From Microbacterium oxydans (GTDB taxonomy: Bacteria > Actinomycetota > Actinomycetes > Actinomycetales > Microbacteriaceae), in NCBI RefSeq assembly GCF_026559675.1, contig NZ_CP092891.1, forward strand, positions 3,286,001 to 3,350,000: 64,000 nucleotides of DNA, written 5' to 3'. Below, one piece after another: positions 8,232 to 16,449 of the stretch. The stretch's first letter is position 1. Each line of letters starts with the position of its first letter. The notes under the pieces are model-generated. The model was not told the DNA's origin. It ran no database searches and saw only the letters and a list, made by a program, of their open reading frames with translations. The translations under genes and the position numbers were made by a program.

Positions 8232-9635
8232 ATGGGCACCACCGTCTTCGAACGCCGGCAGCCGCCGCAGTCCGTCATCGACGATTCGCTGCGGGGCACC
8301 GCGCTCCGCGTGTTCTGGCTCGACGACGTCGATCGGCCGACGCACCCGCCCCTGAACGGCACCGTGCGCGCCGACCTCGCCATCGTCGGCGGCGGATACG
8401 CCGGCCTCTGGACAGCCGTGCGCGCCAAGGAGCGCGACCCGGAGCGTCGCGTCGTGCTGCTGGAGGCCTCGCGCATCGCCTGGGCGGCATCCGGCCGCAA
8501 CGGCGGCTTCTGCGAGTCGAGCCTCACGCACGGACACGAGAACGGCGTGAACCGGTGGCCGGAGGAGATCGATCACCTCGAGGAGCTCGGCCACGCGAAC
8601 CTCGACGGCATCGAGGAGACCGTCGCACGCTACGGCATGGATGCGGAGTTCGAGCGCACGGGCCAGCTGGCTGTGGCCGTCGAGCCGCACCAGGTGGAGT
8701 GGTACCGCGACGAGCCGGGCTTCCTCGACCAGGAGGCGGTGCAGGCCGAGGTTCATTCGGAGACGTTCCTCGCGGGCGACTGGGACCGCGAGGGCTGCGC
8801 GATGGTGCACCCCGCCAAGCTCGGCCTGGAACTCGCCCGCGTGGCCGCCGACCTGGGCGTCGAGATCCACGAGCACAGCCTGGTCCGCGGCATCGAGGGT
8901 GACGGGTCCGGTCCGATCACGCTGGTCACCGCCAACGGCCGAGTGATCGCGGATGCCGTGGCCCTCGGCACGAACGTGTTCCCGTCGCTCCTCAAGCGCA
9001 ACCGCCTGATGACGGTGCCGGTGTACGACTACGTGCTGATGACCGAGCCGCTCTCGGACGAGCAGCTGGCATCGATCGGCTGGTCGAACCGTCAGGGCCT
9101 CGCCGACAGCGCGAACCAGTTCCACTACTACCGACTCACCGGCGACAACCGCATCCTGTTCGGCGGCTACGACGCGATCTACCACTTCGGCGGCAAGGTG
9201 CGTGCGGAGTACGAGGACCGCATCGAGAGCCACCGCAAGCTCGCCTCCCACTTCTTCACGACGTTCCCGCAGCTGGAGGGCCTGCGCTTCACGCACCGCT
9301 GGGCCGGGGCGATCGACTCGTCCAGCCGCTTCTGCGCGTTCTTCGGCACCGCGCGCAAGGGGCGCGTGGCCTATGCGACGGGGTTCACCGGACTGGGCGT
9401 GGGGGCTGCGCGCTTCGCGGCCGACGTCATGCTGGACAAGCTGTCCGGCGAGGAGACCGAGCGCACCGAGCTGCGGATGGTGCGCGAGAAGCCGATCCCG
9501 TTCCCGCCCGAGCCCGCGGCCTCGATCGGCGTCAACCTCGTGCGCGCGGCCATGAACCGGGCCGACCACAACGAGGGCAGGCGCAACCTCTTCCTCAAGA
9601 CGCTCGACGCCGTCGGCATGGGCTTCGACTCGTGA
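8232..9635 (+). CDS. FAD-dependent amine oxidoreductase (gamma-glutamylputrescine oxidase-like)
   Basis: A 467-residue D-amino-acid-oxidase-fold flavoprotein (DAO superfamily). The FAD-binding Rossmann motif is seen in LAIVGGGYAGLWTA near residue 50, followed by a substrate domain and the late GFTGLGVGAARFAAD segment that closes the FAD site. It resembles PuuB-like gamma-glutamylputrescine oxidoreductases. With the neighbouring dehydrogenase it would oxidise putrescine-type amines to aldehydes. GGAG lies 5 nt before the ATG at 8232; a GTG two codons earlier is less likely. The stop overlaps the cupin GTG. Confidence 0.82.
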   Translation: MGTTVFERRQPPQSVIDDSLRGTALRVFWLDDVDRPTHPPLNGTVRADLAIVGGGYAGLWTAVRAKERDPERRVVLLEASRIAWAASGRNGGFCESSLTHGHENGVNRWPEEIDHLEELGHANLDGIEETVARYGMDAEFERTGQLAVAVEPHQVEWYRDEPGFLDQEAVQAEVHSETFLAGDWDREGCAMVHPAKLGLELARVAADLGVEIHEHSLVRGIEGDGSGPITLVTANGRVIADAVALGTNVFPSLLKRNRLMTVPVYDYVLMTEPLSDEQLASIGWSNRQGLADSANQFHYYRLTGDNRILFGGYDAIYHFGGKVRAEYEDRIESHRKLASHFFTTFPQLEGLRFTHRWAGAIDSSSRFCAFFGTARKGRVAYATGFTGLGVGAARFAADVMLDKLSGEETERTELRMVREKPIPFPPEPAASIGVNLVRAAMNRADHNEGRRNLFLKTLDAVGMGFDS

Positions 9636-9979
9636 TCGGCCTCGCCGCGGGGGCCGGAGTGGATGCCGGCGCGCTCGTCCTCGCACACGAGCCGCTGCCG
9701 GCGGACGAGGTGCTCGCCGGCGCGCCCACGACCGCCGTGCACGAGCTGGCGACGCTCGGCGGCATCGAGGTGGGCATCTGGGAGATGACGCCCGGCACCG
9801 CGACCGACACCGAGGCCGACGAGGTGTTCGTCGTGCTGTCCGGCCGCGCCACGATCGCGTTCGCCTCGTCCGGCCTGCCCGACCTCGAGGTCGGCCCCGG
9901 CTCGGTGGTGCGCCTCGCCGAGGGCATGCGCACCACCTGGACCGTCACCGAGACCCTGCGGAAGGTCTACGTCGCCTGA
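9632..9979 (+). CDS. Cupin (DUF861-type) domain protein
   Basis: A 115-residue single-domain cupin. The pattern IEVGIWEMTPGTATDTEADEV...LSGRATIAF...LEVGPGSVVRLAEG...TWTV matches the EutQ-like Cupin_3/DUF861 family, small proteins often found beside amine oxidases. The GTG start overlaps the oxidase stop by 4 nt (GTGA), so translation is coupled. The 3' end overlaps the convergent PAP2 gene by 13 nt. No catalytic role is known for most of these, and only a handful of the usual His metal ligands remain, so metal binding is doubtful. Confidence 0.8.
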   Translation: MIGLAAGAGVDAGALVLAHEPLPADEVLAGAPTTAVHELATLGGIEVGIWEMTPGTATDTEADEVFVVLSGRATIAFASSGLPDLEVGPGSVVRLAEGMRTTWTVTETLRKVYVA

Positions 9980-10719
9980 CGCGCACGGGTCCGCAGGAAC
10001 CACACCCGGCGCTCCTGATCGCGTCGCAACCACGGCAGGAACGCCCACCACAGCAGCAGCGCCACCGCGGCCCCGCCGATCAGCCCCGCACACGTGTCGG
10101 TGAACCAGTGCGCGTTGATGAGCGTGCGCTGCCACACCATGCCGACCGCGAGGAGCACGCCGAGCACGATCCAGATCCTGCGCACCCAGACCGCGGAGGC
10201 CGGGATGAGCGCGAGCACCGTGAGGACGAGCGCCGCCATGCTCACCGAGTGGCCGGACGGGAAGGACCCGTGATCGACCTGCACGAGCGGCCCGAAGAGC
10301 CCCGTCGCCGTGCCCTCGGCCGGACGCGGCCGGTCGACGAGGTTCTTCGTGAGCTGCGACAGGAGTCCGGGACCGGCGAGCTGCACGGCGAGCACGAACA
10401 GCGCGGAGCGCCAGCGCCCGATCAGCACCAGCGCGAGCGGGAGCAGGAGCATCATGAGCACCGCACCGGGCAGCTGCCCGAGGTGCTGGAACATCTGCGC
10501 TACCGCGAAGCCGGGGAGCGTCGACTCGGGCCCCACGCCGATGCCGCTGCGCCACAGATCGTCGAGCCCCTGCGACCACGGCGCCTCCGGGGCGACCACC
10601 ACGCCGACGGCGAGAGCCGCGAACACCGCGAGCAGCCCCACCGCGGTCCACAGCATCCATCGAGGGCGCAGCACAGCCACCGGCCGGGTCTCGTTCCCGT
10701 CCGCGAACGCCGTGGTCAC
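9967..10719 (-). CDS. PAP2 superfamily lipid phosphatase
   Basis: A 250-residue membrane phosphatase with about six helices. All three PAP2 signature motifs are seen: KNLVDRPRP, PSGHSV and RTLINAHWFTD. It would dephosphorylate a lipid phosphate or diphosphate such as undecaprenyl pyrophosphate or phosphatidic acid at the outer membrane face. The GTG start overlaps the carboxylesterase stop by 4 nt (GTGA), making it the third gene of the MFS-esterase-PAP2 operon. Confidence 0.88.
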   Translation of the reverse strand: MTTAFADGNETRPVAVLRPRWMLWTAVGLLAVFAALAVGVVVAPEAPWSQGLDDLWRSGIGVGPESTLPGFAVAQMFQHLGQLPGAVLMMLLLPLALVLIGRWRSALFVLAVQLAGPGLLSQLTKNLVDRPRPAEGTATGLFGPLVQVDHGSFPSGHSVSMAALVLTVLALIPASAVWVRRIWIVLGVLLAVGMVWQRTLINAHWFTDTCAGLIGGAAVALLLWWAFLPWLRRDQERRVWFLRTRARQAT

Positions 10720-12257
10720 GACACAGATCCCAGCAGCGGGCGCACGGACGCGTAGGCGTCGGCGACGTCACGCGTCGGCACGTCGTAGACCCGCGCGATG
10801 CCCTTCGCCCCCTGATGGCGCGGCCAGCCGGGGTCGCCCCCGGCGATGAAAGCGACCGCGGCGCCGTGCACCTCGTCGGCCAGCTCCTGCGGCGGGTTCG
10901 CGCCCGCGAGCGGCTCGATCGACGGTCCGTCGAGGCAGTCGAAGAAGAACGGCACGTCGAGGCAGTGCTCGGCGAAGCCGAAGTGCCCGGACGGCCACGA
11001 GAACCGGTACAGCCAGGTGGGCGCGGTGCCGCGGTCGGCCACGACCTTCAGCAGCGCGGAGCGGAACATCCGGTCGGTCAGCAGTCGACCGCCGACCCTG
11101 GCGTTGCCCAGCCCGGCGATGTCGGCGTTCGCGGCGAGATACGCCTTCCGCACGCTCTTCGGCAACCCGAGCTTGTTCAGCAGGAGCGACCGCGGCACCC
11201 AGCGCAGCTTCTTCTCGGAGCCCGAGAACACCATCGTGAACTCGTCGTCGGTCGCCCCGAGGACGAGCGGCTTGTCGGCCCCGACTCCGGCGGAGAGCGA
11301 CTCCCGCGTGGGACGCGGCAGCAGGTCGCCGTCGACCGCCGGGCCCAGGGGAAGACCGTCTTCGACGACGCTCCCGAGGGAGTTCGGCCCGAGCTCGGTC
11401 GCCTTCTTCTGCAGCTCGAGGATGCGCTCCTCCGTCAGGGAGAAGAACCCGGCGACGGTCGGCGAGACCCCCGCCGCGGCGGCGAGTCCGCGCCCGAACG
11501 CCTCGGCCCGTGCGGGGGACACATCGGCGAGGGCGCCCGAGATCGCATGGACACCGTGGAACAGGTGCTGCGCCTTCTCCATGCCGAGCAGGGTCAGCAC
11601 GGCACCACCGCCGGCGGACTGCCCGGCGATCGTGACCCGCGAGGGGTCGCCGCCGAACTCGGCGATGTTCTGCTGCACCCACTCCAGCGCCAGCAGCCAG
11701 TCGCGCACGCCGCGGTTGGAGGGAGCATCCTCGATCCATCCGAAGCCGTCGAAGCCCAGGCGGTACGAGAGCGACACGGTCACGACACCGTCGCGGTTGA
11801 AGTTGCGGCCGTCGTACCAGGGGCTCGCCGGAGAGCCGGCGAAGTACCCGCCGCCGTGGATCCAGACGAGCACCGGGAGACCGGTCCCCTGCTCGGCGCG
11901 GACGGGGTCCGGCGTGAAGACGTTCACGTTGAGCGTGGAGTCGCCCTCGACGCTCGGCTCGGGGATGAGCGTCACGCCGGGGTCTCCGCGCTGCGCCGTG
12001 GCGGCGAACTCGAGCGCGTCGCGCACTCCCGTCCACGGCGCCTTCGGCACGGGAGCCTGGAAGCGCAGCGGGCCGACCGGAGCCTCGGCGAACGGGATGC
12101 CGAGGAAGGCCGCCGACCGCGGATTCCCTCGCCCTCCCGTGGTCGGACGCCAGCGGCCGCGCACGGTTCCGGCGGCGGTGGCCACCTCGACGAAGTCGGC
12201 GGTCGTGTCGAAGTCGGTATCGGTCATCACAGCATTCTCCTGGTCGTTCCTGGTCAT
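10716..12257 (-). CDS. Type-B carboxylesterase
   Basis: A 513-residue alpha/beta hydrolase of the carboxylesterase type-B family. The oxyanion-hole motif HGGGYFAGS, the nucleophile elbow GQSAGGG (GESAG variant) and a late FAEHCLDVPFFFD with the likely catalytic His are visible. The first ATG (12257) overlaps the MFS stop as TGATG with GGGAG upstream. A second ATG at 12227, preceded by AGGAGA, is equally credible. It probably hydrolyses an ester brought in by the co-transcribed transporter. No signal peptide is seen, so it is cytoplasmic. Confidence 0.87.
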   Translation of the reverse strand: MTRNDQENAVMTDTDFDTTADFVEVATAAGTVRGRWRPTTGGRGNPRSAAFLGIPFAEAPVGPLRFQAPVPKAPWTGVRDALEFAATAQRGDPGVTLIPEPSVEGDSTLNVNVFTPDPVRAEQGTGLPVLVWIHGGGYFAGSPASPWYDGRNFNRDGVVTVSLSYRLGFDGFGWIEDAPSNRGVRDWLLALEWVQQNIAEFGGDPSRVTIAGQSAGGGAVLTLLGMEKAQHLFHGVHAISGALADVSPARAEAFGRGLAAAAGVSPTVAGFFSLTEERILELQKKATELGPNSLGSVVEDGLPLGPAVDGDLLPRPTRESLSAGVGADKPLVLGATDDEFTMVFSGSEKKLRWVPRSLLLNKLGLPKSVRKAYLAANADIAGLGNARVGGRLLTDRMFRSALLKVVADRGTAPTWLYRFSWPSGHFGFAEHCLDVPFFFDCLDGPSIEPLAGANPPQELADEVHGAAVAFIAGGDPGWPRHQGAKGIARVYDVPTRDVADAYASVRPLLGSVS

Positions 12258-13567
12258 CAGCGCACTCCCTTGATCGGCGCGGTCGCGATGGCGGCGAGGA
12301 TCACGAACACGATCGCGAAGACGAACAGCATCGCGTAGCCGCCCATCGTGCTGATGATCAGCAGCGCGATCGACGGACTCATCGCCTGCGGGATGTTCGT
12401 GGCCACGTTGAGGATGCCGAGGTCCTTCGCCGCCGCCCCGCTCGCGTTCGGCAGCACCTCGGTCATGAGCGCCGCATCCACCGCCATGTAGACGCCGAAG
12501 CCGATGCCGTTGATGACGCTCATCACGATCATCCCCGTCATGTTCGGCATGACCAGCGGCATCACGAAGCCGATGGCCATGATGACGGAGGACACGTAGA
12601 TGAAGACCTTGCGGCGGCCGACCTTGTCGCTCCACCAGCCGGACACCCCGATCGCGAGCAGCGTCGGCACGAACGCCACGAGGGTCAGGGTGAGCACCGC
12701 GCCCTGCGCCTCGGGAAGCGAGAGGCCGATGTACTTCTGCAGCATGTAGAGCTGATAGGTCGAGACGACGAAATAGCCCAGGATCAGCAGGAAGCGCGCG
12801 GCGAACGCCCACGCGAAGTCGGGGTGCTTGCGCGGGTTCACCCAGAACCCCTTGAAGAACGCACCCCACGCGAACGGCTCGACGGCCGCATTCTTCGACG
12901 ACCAGTCGCGGTTGACGACGACGAAGAGCACGGTCGAGACGATCACGACGACGCCGAACACGGAGTACGCGACACCGAACTGCGCGGCGAGGGCGCTCGC
13001 GATCATCACGCCGATCATCCCGCCGACCTGCATGCCGATGCCGAGCATCGCGCTCGCTCCGCCGCGCTTCGAGCGCGGGAAGCGGTCGGCGGTGATCGTG
13101 GTCAGCGGTGCCTGGAGGAAGTTCAGGGCGACCTGGATGACGACCCAGAACACCGTGATCCAGACGAGCTGGGTCAACGACCCCATCCCCAGCAGCAGGA
13201 TGCCGCCGATGAGCGACCCTGCGAGCATCCACGGTGCGCGCCGACCGAGGCGGGAGCGGGTGCGGTCGCTGAGGGCGCCGGCGAGCGGCTGGGCGAAGAG
13301 CGTGAAGATGAACGACACCGTGGTGACGATCGCGAGGTTGGCCTCTTGGCCTTCCTCTCCGAAGATCACCTGGATCTGGGTGGGGAGCAGGATGCCGAGC
13401 AGGCCGGCGTAGCTCGCGAACAGCGTGAGACCCGCGATGAGCATGCTCGGCAGGAGGCGCTTGTTCGCCGGCGGGCTGGCGGCGGGTTCGCCCGCGGCCG
13501 GTGGTTCGGTGGCGATGACCCCGGTGGCGGCGATCTCGGTCGCCGGGTCGAGAGGGGGAAGTGACAT
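12257..13567 (-). CDS. MFS transporter (sugar/glycoside-type)
   Basis: A 436-residue, 12-helix major facilitator with a 35-residue Pro/Ala-rich cytoplasmic N-tail. The loop GALSDRTRSRLGRRAPWML is typical of GPH/MFS_2-like permeases. GAGGAG precedes the ATG. It is the promoter-proximal gene of an operon with the carboxylesterase and PAP2 phosphatase and diverges from a TetR gene, with two operator-like sites between. Substrate unknown; an esterified glycoside or small ester is a reasonable guess. Confidence 0.87.
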   Translation of the reverse strand: MSLPPLDPATEIAATGVIATEPPAAGEPAASPPANKRLLPSMLIAGLTLFASYAGLLGILLPTQIQVIFGEEGQEANLAIVTTVSFIFTLFAQPLAGALSDRTRSRLGRRAPWMLAGSLIGGILLLGMGSLTQLVWITVFWVVIQVALNFLQAPLTTITADRFPRSKRGGASAMLGIGMQVGGMIGVMIASALAAQFGVAYSVFGVVVIVSTVLFVVVNRDWSSKNAAVEPFAWGAFFKGFWVNPRKHPDFAWAFAARFLLILGYFVVSTYQLYMLQKYIGLSLPEAQGAVLTLTLVAFVPTLLAIGVSGWWSDKVGRRKVFIYVSSVIMAIGFVMPLVMPNMTGMIVMSVINGIGFGVYMAVDAALMTEVLPNASGAAAKDLGILNVATNIPQAMSPSIALLIISTMGGYAMLFVFAIVFVILAAIATAPIKGVR

Positions 13568-13599
13568 GTCGGCTCCTCGTTGAGCGGAATCGGGTTAAT

Positions 13600-13616
13600 A
13601 CCAAACGCTGTTCGGT
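13600..13616. promoter_or_regulatory. TetR operator copy 1
   Basis: ACCAAACGCTGTTCGGT is a 17-bp imperfect palindrome (7-bp arms, 3-bp centre) in the tetR-MFS intergenic region. A related copy in the opposite orientation lies at 13664-13680. Position and symmetry fit a TetR dimer site controlling the MFS operon. Confidence 0.6.
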
Positions 13617-13663
13617 ATTCATCCGACATGCTGACAGATGACTCGCCGTCCTCGCAAGCCATT

Positions 13664-13680
13664 CACGAACGTTGTTTGGT
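13664..13680. promoter_or_regulatory. TetR operator copy 2
   Basis: CACGAACGTTGTTTGGT reads on the other strand as ACCAAACAACGTTCGTG, sharing the ACCAAAC-N3-GTTCG core with copy 1. It sits 36 bp before the tetR start, where binding would block the tetR promoter (autorepression). Confidence 0.55.
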
Positions 13681-13715
13681 TTTCGTGATCTGGCCGTGAC
13701 GGATACCCTGGTGCC

Positions 13716-14285
13716 ATGGCGACACGAGGGGCATACGCGAAGGGCGTCGCCAAGCGCGAGGAGATCCTCCAGGCCGCCCTCACCGTCGTCGCCGAGCACG
13801 GATACCGCAAGGCCTCCGTCCGCGAGATCGCCGATGCCGCGGGCCTCAGCCCCGCGGGGCTCCTGCACTACTTCGGCTCGAAGGAGGAGCTGTTCGTCGC
13901 GATCCTCCGCGCCCGAGACGACCGCGACGAGCAGGAGTACGCGGGCGAAGACGCCTCCGCGGCCTTCCTCGCGGTGATGCGCCACAACGCCTCCGTCCCC
14001 GGACTCGTGCAGCTGTACGCGCAGCTCGCCGCCGAGGCGGGCGACCCCGCGCACCCCGCGCACACCTACTTCCGCGAACGCACCGAGCGGGTCGAGGCCC
14101 TCACCCGCGCCCAGGTCGTGGAGGACCAGGAGGCCGGCCGGATCCGGGCCGACGTCGACCCCGCCTGGGTCGTGCGCACGCTGCACGCACTGGCCGACGG
14201 ACTCCAGGCCGCGTGGATGCTCGATCCGTCGCTCGACATGGTCGCCGAGATCGAGCAGTTCCTGGTGCTGCTGCGCCCCGACTGA
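13716..14285 (+). CDS. TetR/AcrR family transcriptional regulator
   Basis: A 189-residue TetR-type repressor. The DNA-binding helix-turn-helix is the segment VAEHGYRKASVREIADAAG followed by LSPAGLLHYFGSKEELF; the rest is an all-helical ligand domain. TACCCT lies exactly 6 nt before the ATG with no Shine-Dalgarno, so it is probably leaderless. It diverges from the MFS-esterase-PAP2 operon and probably represses it through the two ACCAAAC-type sites. Confidence 0.9.
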   Translation: MATRGAYAKGVAKREEILQAALTVVAEHGYRKASVREIADAAGLSPAGLLHYFGSKEELFVAILRARDDRDEQEYAGEDASAAFLAVMRHNASVPGLVQLYAQLAAEAGDPAHPAHTYFRERTERVEALTRAQVVEDQEAGRIRADVDPAWVVRTLHALADGLQAAWMLDPSLDMVAEIEQFLVLLRPD

Positions 14286-14328
14286 CGGACGCTCGGACTG
14301 ACGGACGCCCGGACTGACGGACGCTCCG
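14281..14328. repeat. Three tandem copies of a 16-bp unit
   Basis: ACTGACGGACGCTCGG is repeated three times with one or two changes. The first copy contains the tetR stop codon, so the duplication began at the gene end and extended into the spacer. Function unknown. Confidence 0.8.
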
Positions 14329-14369
14329 TCTCGCGAGACCCGCGGGAGGACCGAGGCCGTGGGAGCGGC

Positions 14370-15365
14370 TCAGTCGAGCGTCTTCGCCACGGCGTGCGGC
14401 ATCCGCGCCCGCATCACCCGGACGGCCTCGGGGTTGTCGTCGACGAGCACGGCGTCGCGACCGAGCGCCGAGGCGACGGCCCCGGTCGTACCGCTGCCCG
14501 CGAAGAGGTCGAGCACCCGATCCCCCGGACGGCTGGACGCGGCCACGATGCGGCGCAGGATGCCCTCGGGCTTCTGCGTGGGGTAGCCGGTCTTCTCCCG
14601 CCCGGTCGTGGGCACGATCGTGTGCCACCACACGTCGGTCGGCAGCTTGCCGCGCGCCGCCTTCTCCGCGGTCACGAGCCCGGGCGCCATGTACGGCTCG
14701 CGGTCGACCGCCTCGGAATCGAACACGTACTCCCGCGGGTTCTTCACGTAGACCAGGATCGTGTCGTGCTTGGTGGGCCAGCGGCGCCGCGACTTCGCAC
14801 CGTAGTCGTACGCCCAGATCAGCTCGTTGAGGAAGCAGTCGCGCCCGAACACCGCGTCGAGCATGACCTTCGCGTAGTGCGCCTCCCGGTAGTCGAGGTG
14901 CAGGTAGAGCGTCCCGTCGTCGGCGAGCAGCCGCCAGGCCTCCTCCAGCCGCGGCATCAGGAACGCGCCGTAGTCGTCGAAGCGGTCGTCATAGGCGCGC
15001 AGCATCCCACGGACGCGCTCGTACGCGTGTCCGTGGAACCCGTGCCGCACCTCGGTCTCGGGCTCGGCCGCGGGGCCAGCAGACTCCCGCTCCGGCGCAG
15101 ACTCCCCCTCCGGCGCGGGCTCCGCGTCCGGCGCAAGCATCCGCCGTGCGGTCACCACCTGCCGCTCCTGCGTGCGGCCGGTGTTGAACGGGGGATCGAG
15201 GTACACGAGGGTGAACGAACCGGAGGGCAGCGTCGCGGCGACCGCGAGGTTGTCGCCCTCGATGACCGTGACGGCCCCCGGCACGACCGGCGCGATCACG
15301 GGCACGGCATCCGACTCGACCGCGTCGCCTGCTCCGGTCCGAGGATCAGTGTCCGGCGCCGTCAC
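14370..15365 (-). CDS. Beta-class DNA methyltransferase (N6-adenine/N4-cytosine)
   Basis: A 331-residue AdoMet-dependent DNA methyltransferase. Catalytic motif IV (DPPFNTG) is at about residue 57 and the AdoMet motif I (DLFAGSGTTG) near residue 290, the order that defines the beta class. The middle holds the probable target-recognition region. No restriction subunit lies nearby, so it looks like an orphan enzyme with regulatory or housekeeping methylation. The GTG at 15365 overlaps the lplA stop (GTGA); an ATG six codons upstream is possible. A repeat-encoded acidic insert (A-PDAEP/PEGES/PERES) lies just after motif IV. Confidence 0.87.
   Translation of the reverse strand: MTAPDTDPRTGAGDAVESDAVPVIAPVVPGAVTVIEGDNLAVAATLPSGSFTLVYLDPPFNTGRTQERQVVTARRMLAPDAEPAPEGESAPERESAGPAAEPETEVRHGFHGHAYERVRGMLRAYDDRFDDYGAFLMPRLEEAWRLLADDGTLYLHLDYREAHYAKVMLDAVFGRDCFLNELIWAYDYGAKSRRRWPTKHDTILVYVKNPREYVFDSEAVDREPYMAPGLVTAEKAARGKLPTDVWWHTIVPTTGREKTGYPTQKPEGILRRIVAASSRPGDRVLDLFAGSGTTGAVASALGRDAVLVDDNPEAVRVMRARMPHAVAKTLD
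15080..15133. repeat. Three in-frame 18-bp repeats inside the methyltransferase gene
   Basis: Three degenerate 18-bp copies, each ending TCCGGCG, encode three acidic six-residue units after the catalytic DPPF motif. The repeat keeps frame, so copy-number change would lengthen or shorten a surface loop without killing the gene. Confidence 0.75.
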
Positions 15366-16411
15366 GGCACCCGATGCAGCCACGCCTCGGTGGCGAACTT
15401 CGACGCGACCAGCGCCTCCGCATCGGCGTACTCATCAGCCGAGACGGTCCCGGTCTCGGCGTCGGTCAGCGACCGGAAGGTGTCCTTGAAGCGCTCGATG
15501 ATCTCGGCGCGCTCGAGCCCGGTCTGCGTGCGCAGCGGGTCGACGCGCTTGGCCGCCGAGGTGGTGCCCTTGTCGCTGAGCTTCTCGCGTCCGATGCGCA
15601 GCACCTCGGTCATCATCTGACCGTCGATGTCGTACGACAGGGTCGCGTGGTGCAGCACTCCGCCGTTGGCGAGGCGCTTCTGCGCGGCGCCGCCGATCTT
15701 GCCGGTCGGGCTCGCGATGTCGTTGAGCGGCTGGTAGACCGCGTCGATGCCGAGCGAGCGCAGCGCCTGCAGCACCCAGTCGTCGAGGAAGGCGTAGGAG
15801 TCGGCGAACGTCATGCCCGCCACCAGCGAGGCCGGCACGTACAGCGAGTAAGTGATGATCTGCCCCGCGGCCATGAGCATCGCCCCGCCGCCGGAGATGC
15901 GGCGCACCACGTCGAACCCGTGCCGGGCCGCCCCTTCCGGGTCGACCTCGTTGCGGTAGGACTGGAACGACCCGATCACGACGGCGGACTCGTCCCACTC
16001 CCAAATGCGCAGGGTCGGGCGGCGACGGCCCTCGCCGACGCGCGAGGTGAGCACCTCGTCGAGGGCAAGGTTCATGCGCGGCGAGACCGCCTTGTCGTGC
16101 ACGATCTCCCAGTCGAAGTCGCGCCACCCCGGGGCGGTCACGAGGGCCCGGCGCACGGCGGTGCCGACGGCCTCGGGCGAGAAGCCGAGCAGCTGGGCGC
16201 CGTCGGGCAGCGCCCCGCGGACCGCGGCCGCGATCGCCGTGGCATCCGACTCCGCCGGCAGGCCGTTCACCGCGGCGTCGATGTCGTCGAGCGCCGAGTC
16301 GGGCTCGAGGAAGAAGTCGCCGGCGAGGCGGAAGCGGGCGATGCGGTCGTCCTCGATCTCGAGGTCGACGACGACGAGCTTTCCGCCTGGAACCTTGTAT
16401 TCACCGTGCAC
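15362..16411 (-). CDS. lplA: Lipoate-protein ligase A
   Basis: A 349-residue ligase that would activate free lipoate with ATP and transfer it to E2 or GcvH proteins. Residues about 1-85 (HGEYKVPGGKLVVVDLEIE...) resemble the small LplB/C-terminal accessory domain. The catalytic BPL/LplA domain follows (RRISGGGAM, KIGGAAQKR, HHATLSYDID). The accessory domain is thus at the N-terminus rather than the usual C-terminus. TAAGCT lies 6 nt before the GTG start, so it is probably leaderless. The stop overlaps the methyltransferase start. Confidence 0.87.
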   Translation of the reverse strand: MHGEYKVPGGKLVVVDLEIEDDRIARFRLAGDFFLEPDSALDDIDAAVNGLPAESDATAIAAAVRGALPDGAQLLGFSPEAVGTAVRRALVTAPGWRDFDWEIVHDKAVSPRMNLALDEVLTSRVGEGRRRPTLRIWEWDESAVVIGSFQSYRNEVDPEGAARHGFDVVRRISGGGAMLMAAGQIITYSLYVPASLVAGMTFADSYAFLDDWVLQALRSLGIDAVYQPLNDIASPTGKIGGAAQKRLANGGVLHHATLSYDIDGQMMTEVLRIGREKLSDKGTTSAAKRVDPLRTQTGLERAEIIERFKDTFRSLTDAETGTVSADEYADAEALVASKFATEAWLHRVP

Positions 16412-16449
16412 GGTTCCAGCTTAAGCCGCGCGGGCGCCGATCCGGCGGG

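Noticed and set aside
10716..14186. 1156-codon minus-strand open frame spanning esterase, MFS and tetR
   Set aside because: Only its end is the carboxylesterase; the rest is Arg/Pro/His-rich antisense or out-of-frame sequence over genes with clear domains. Stop-poor frames are expected at this GC content.
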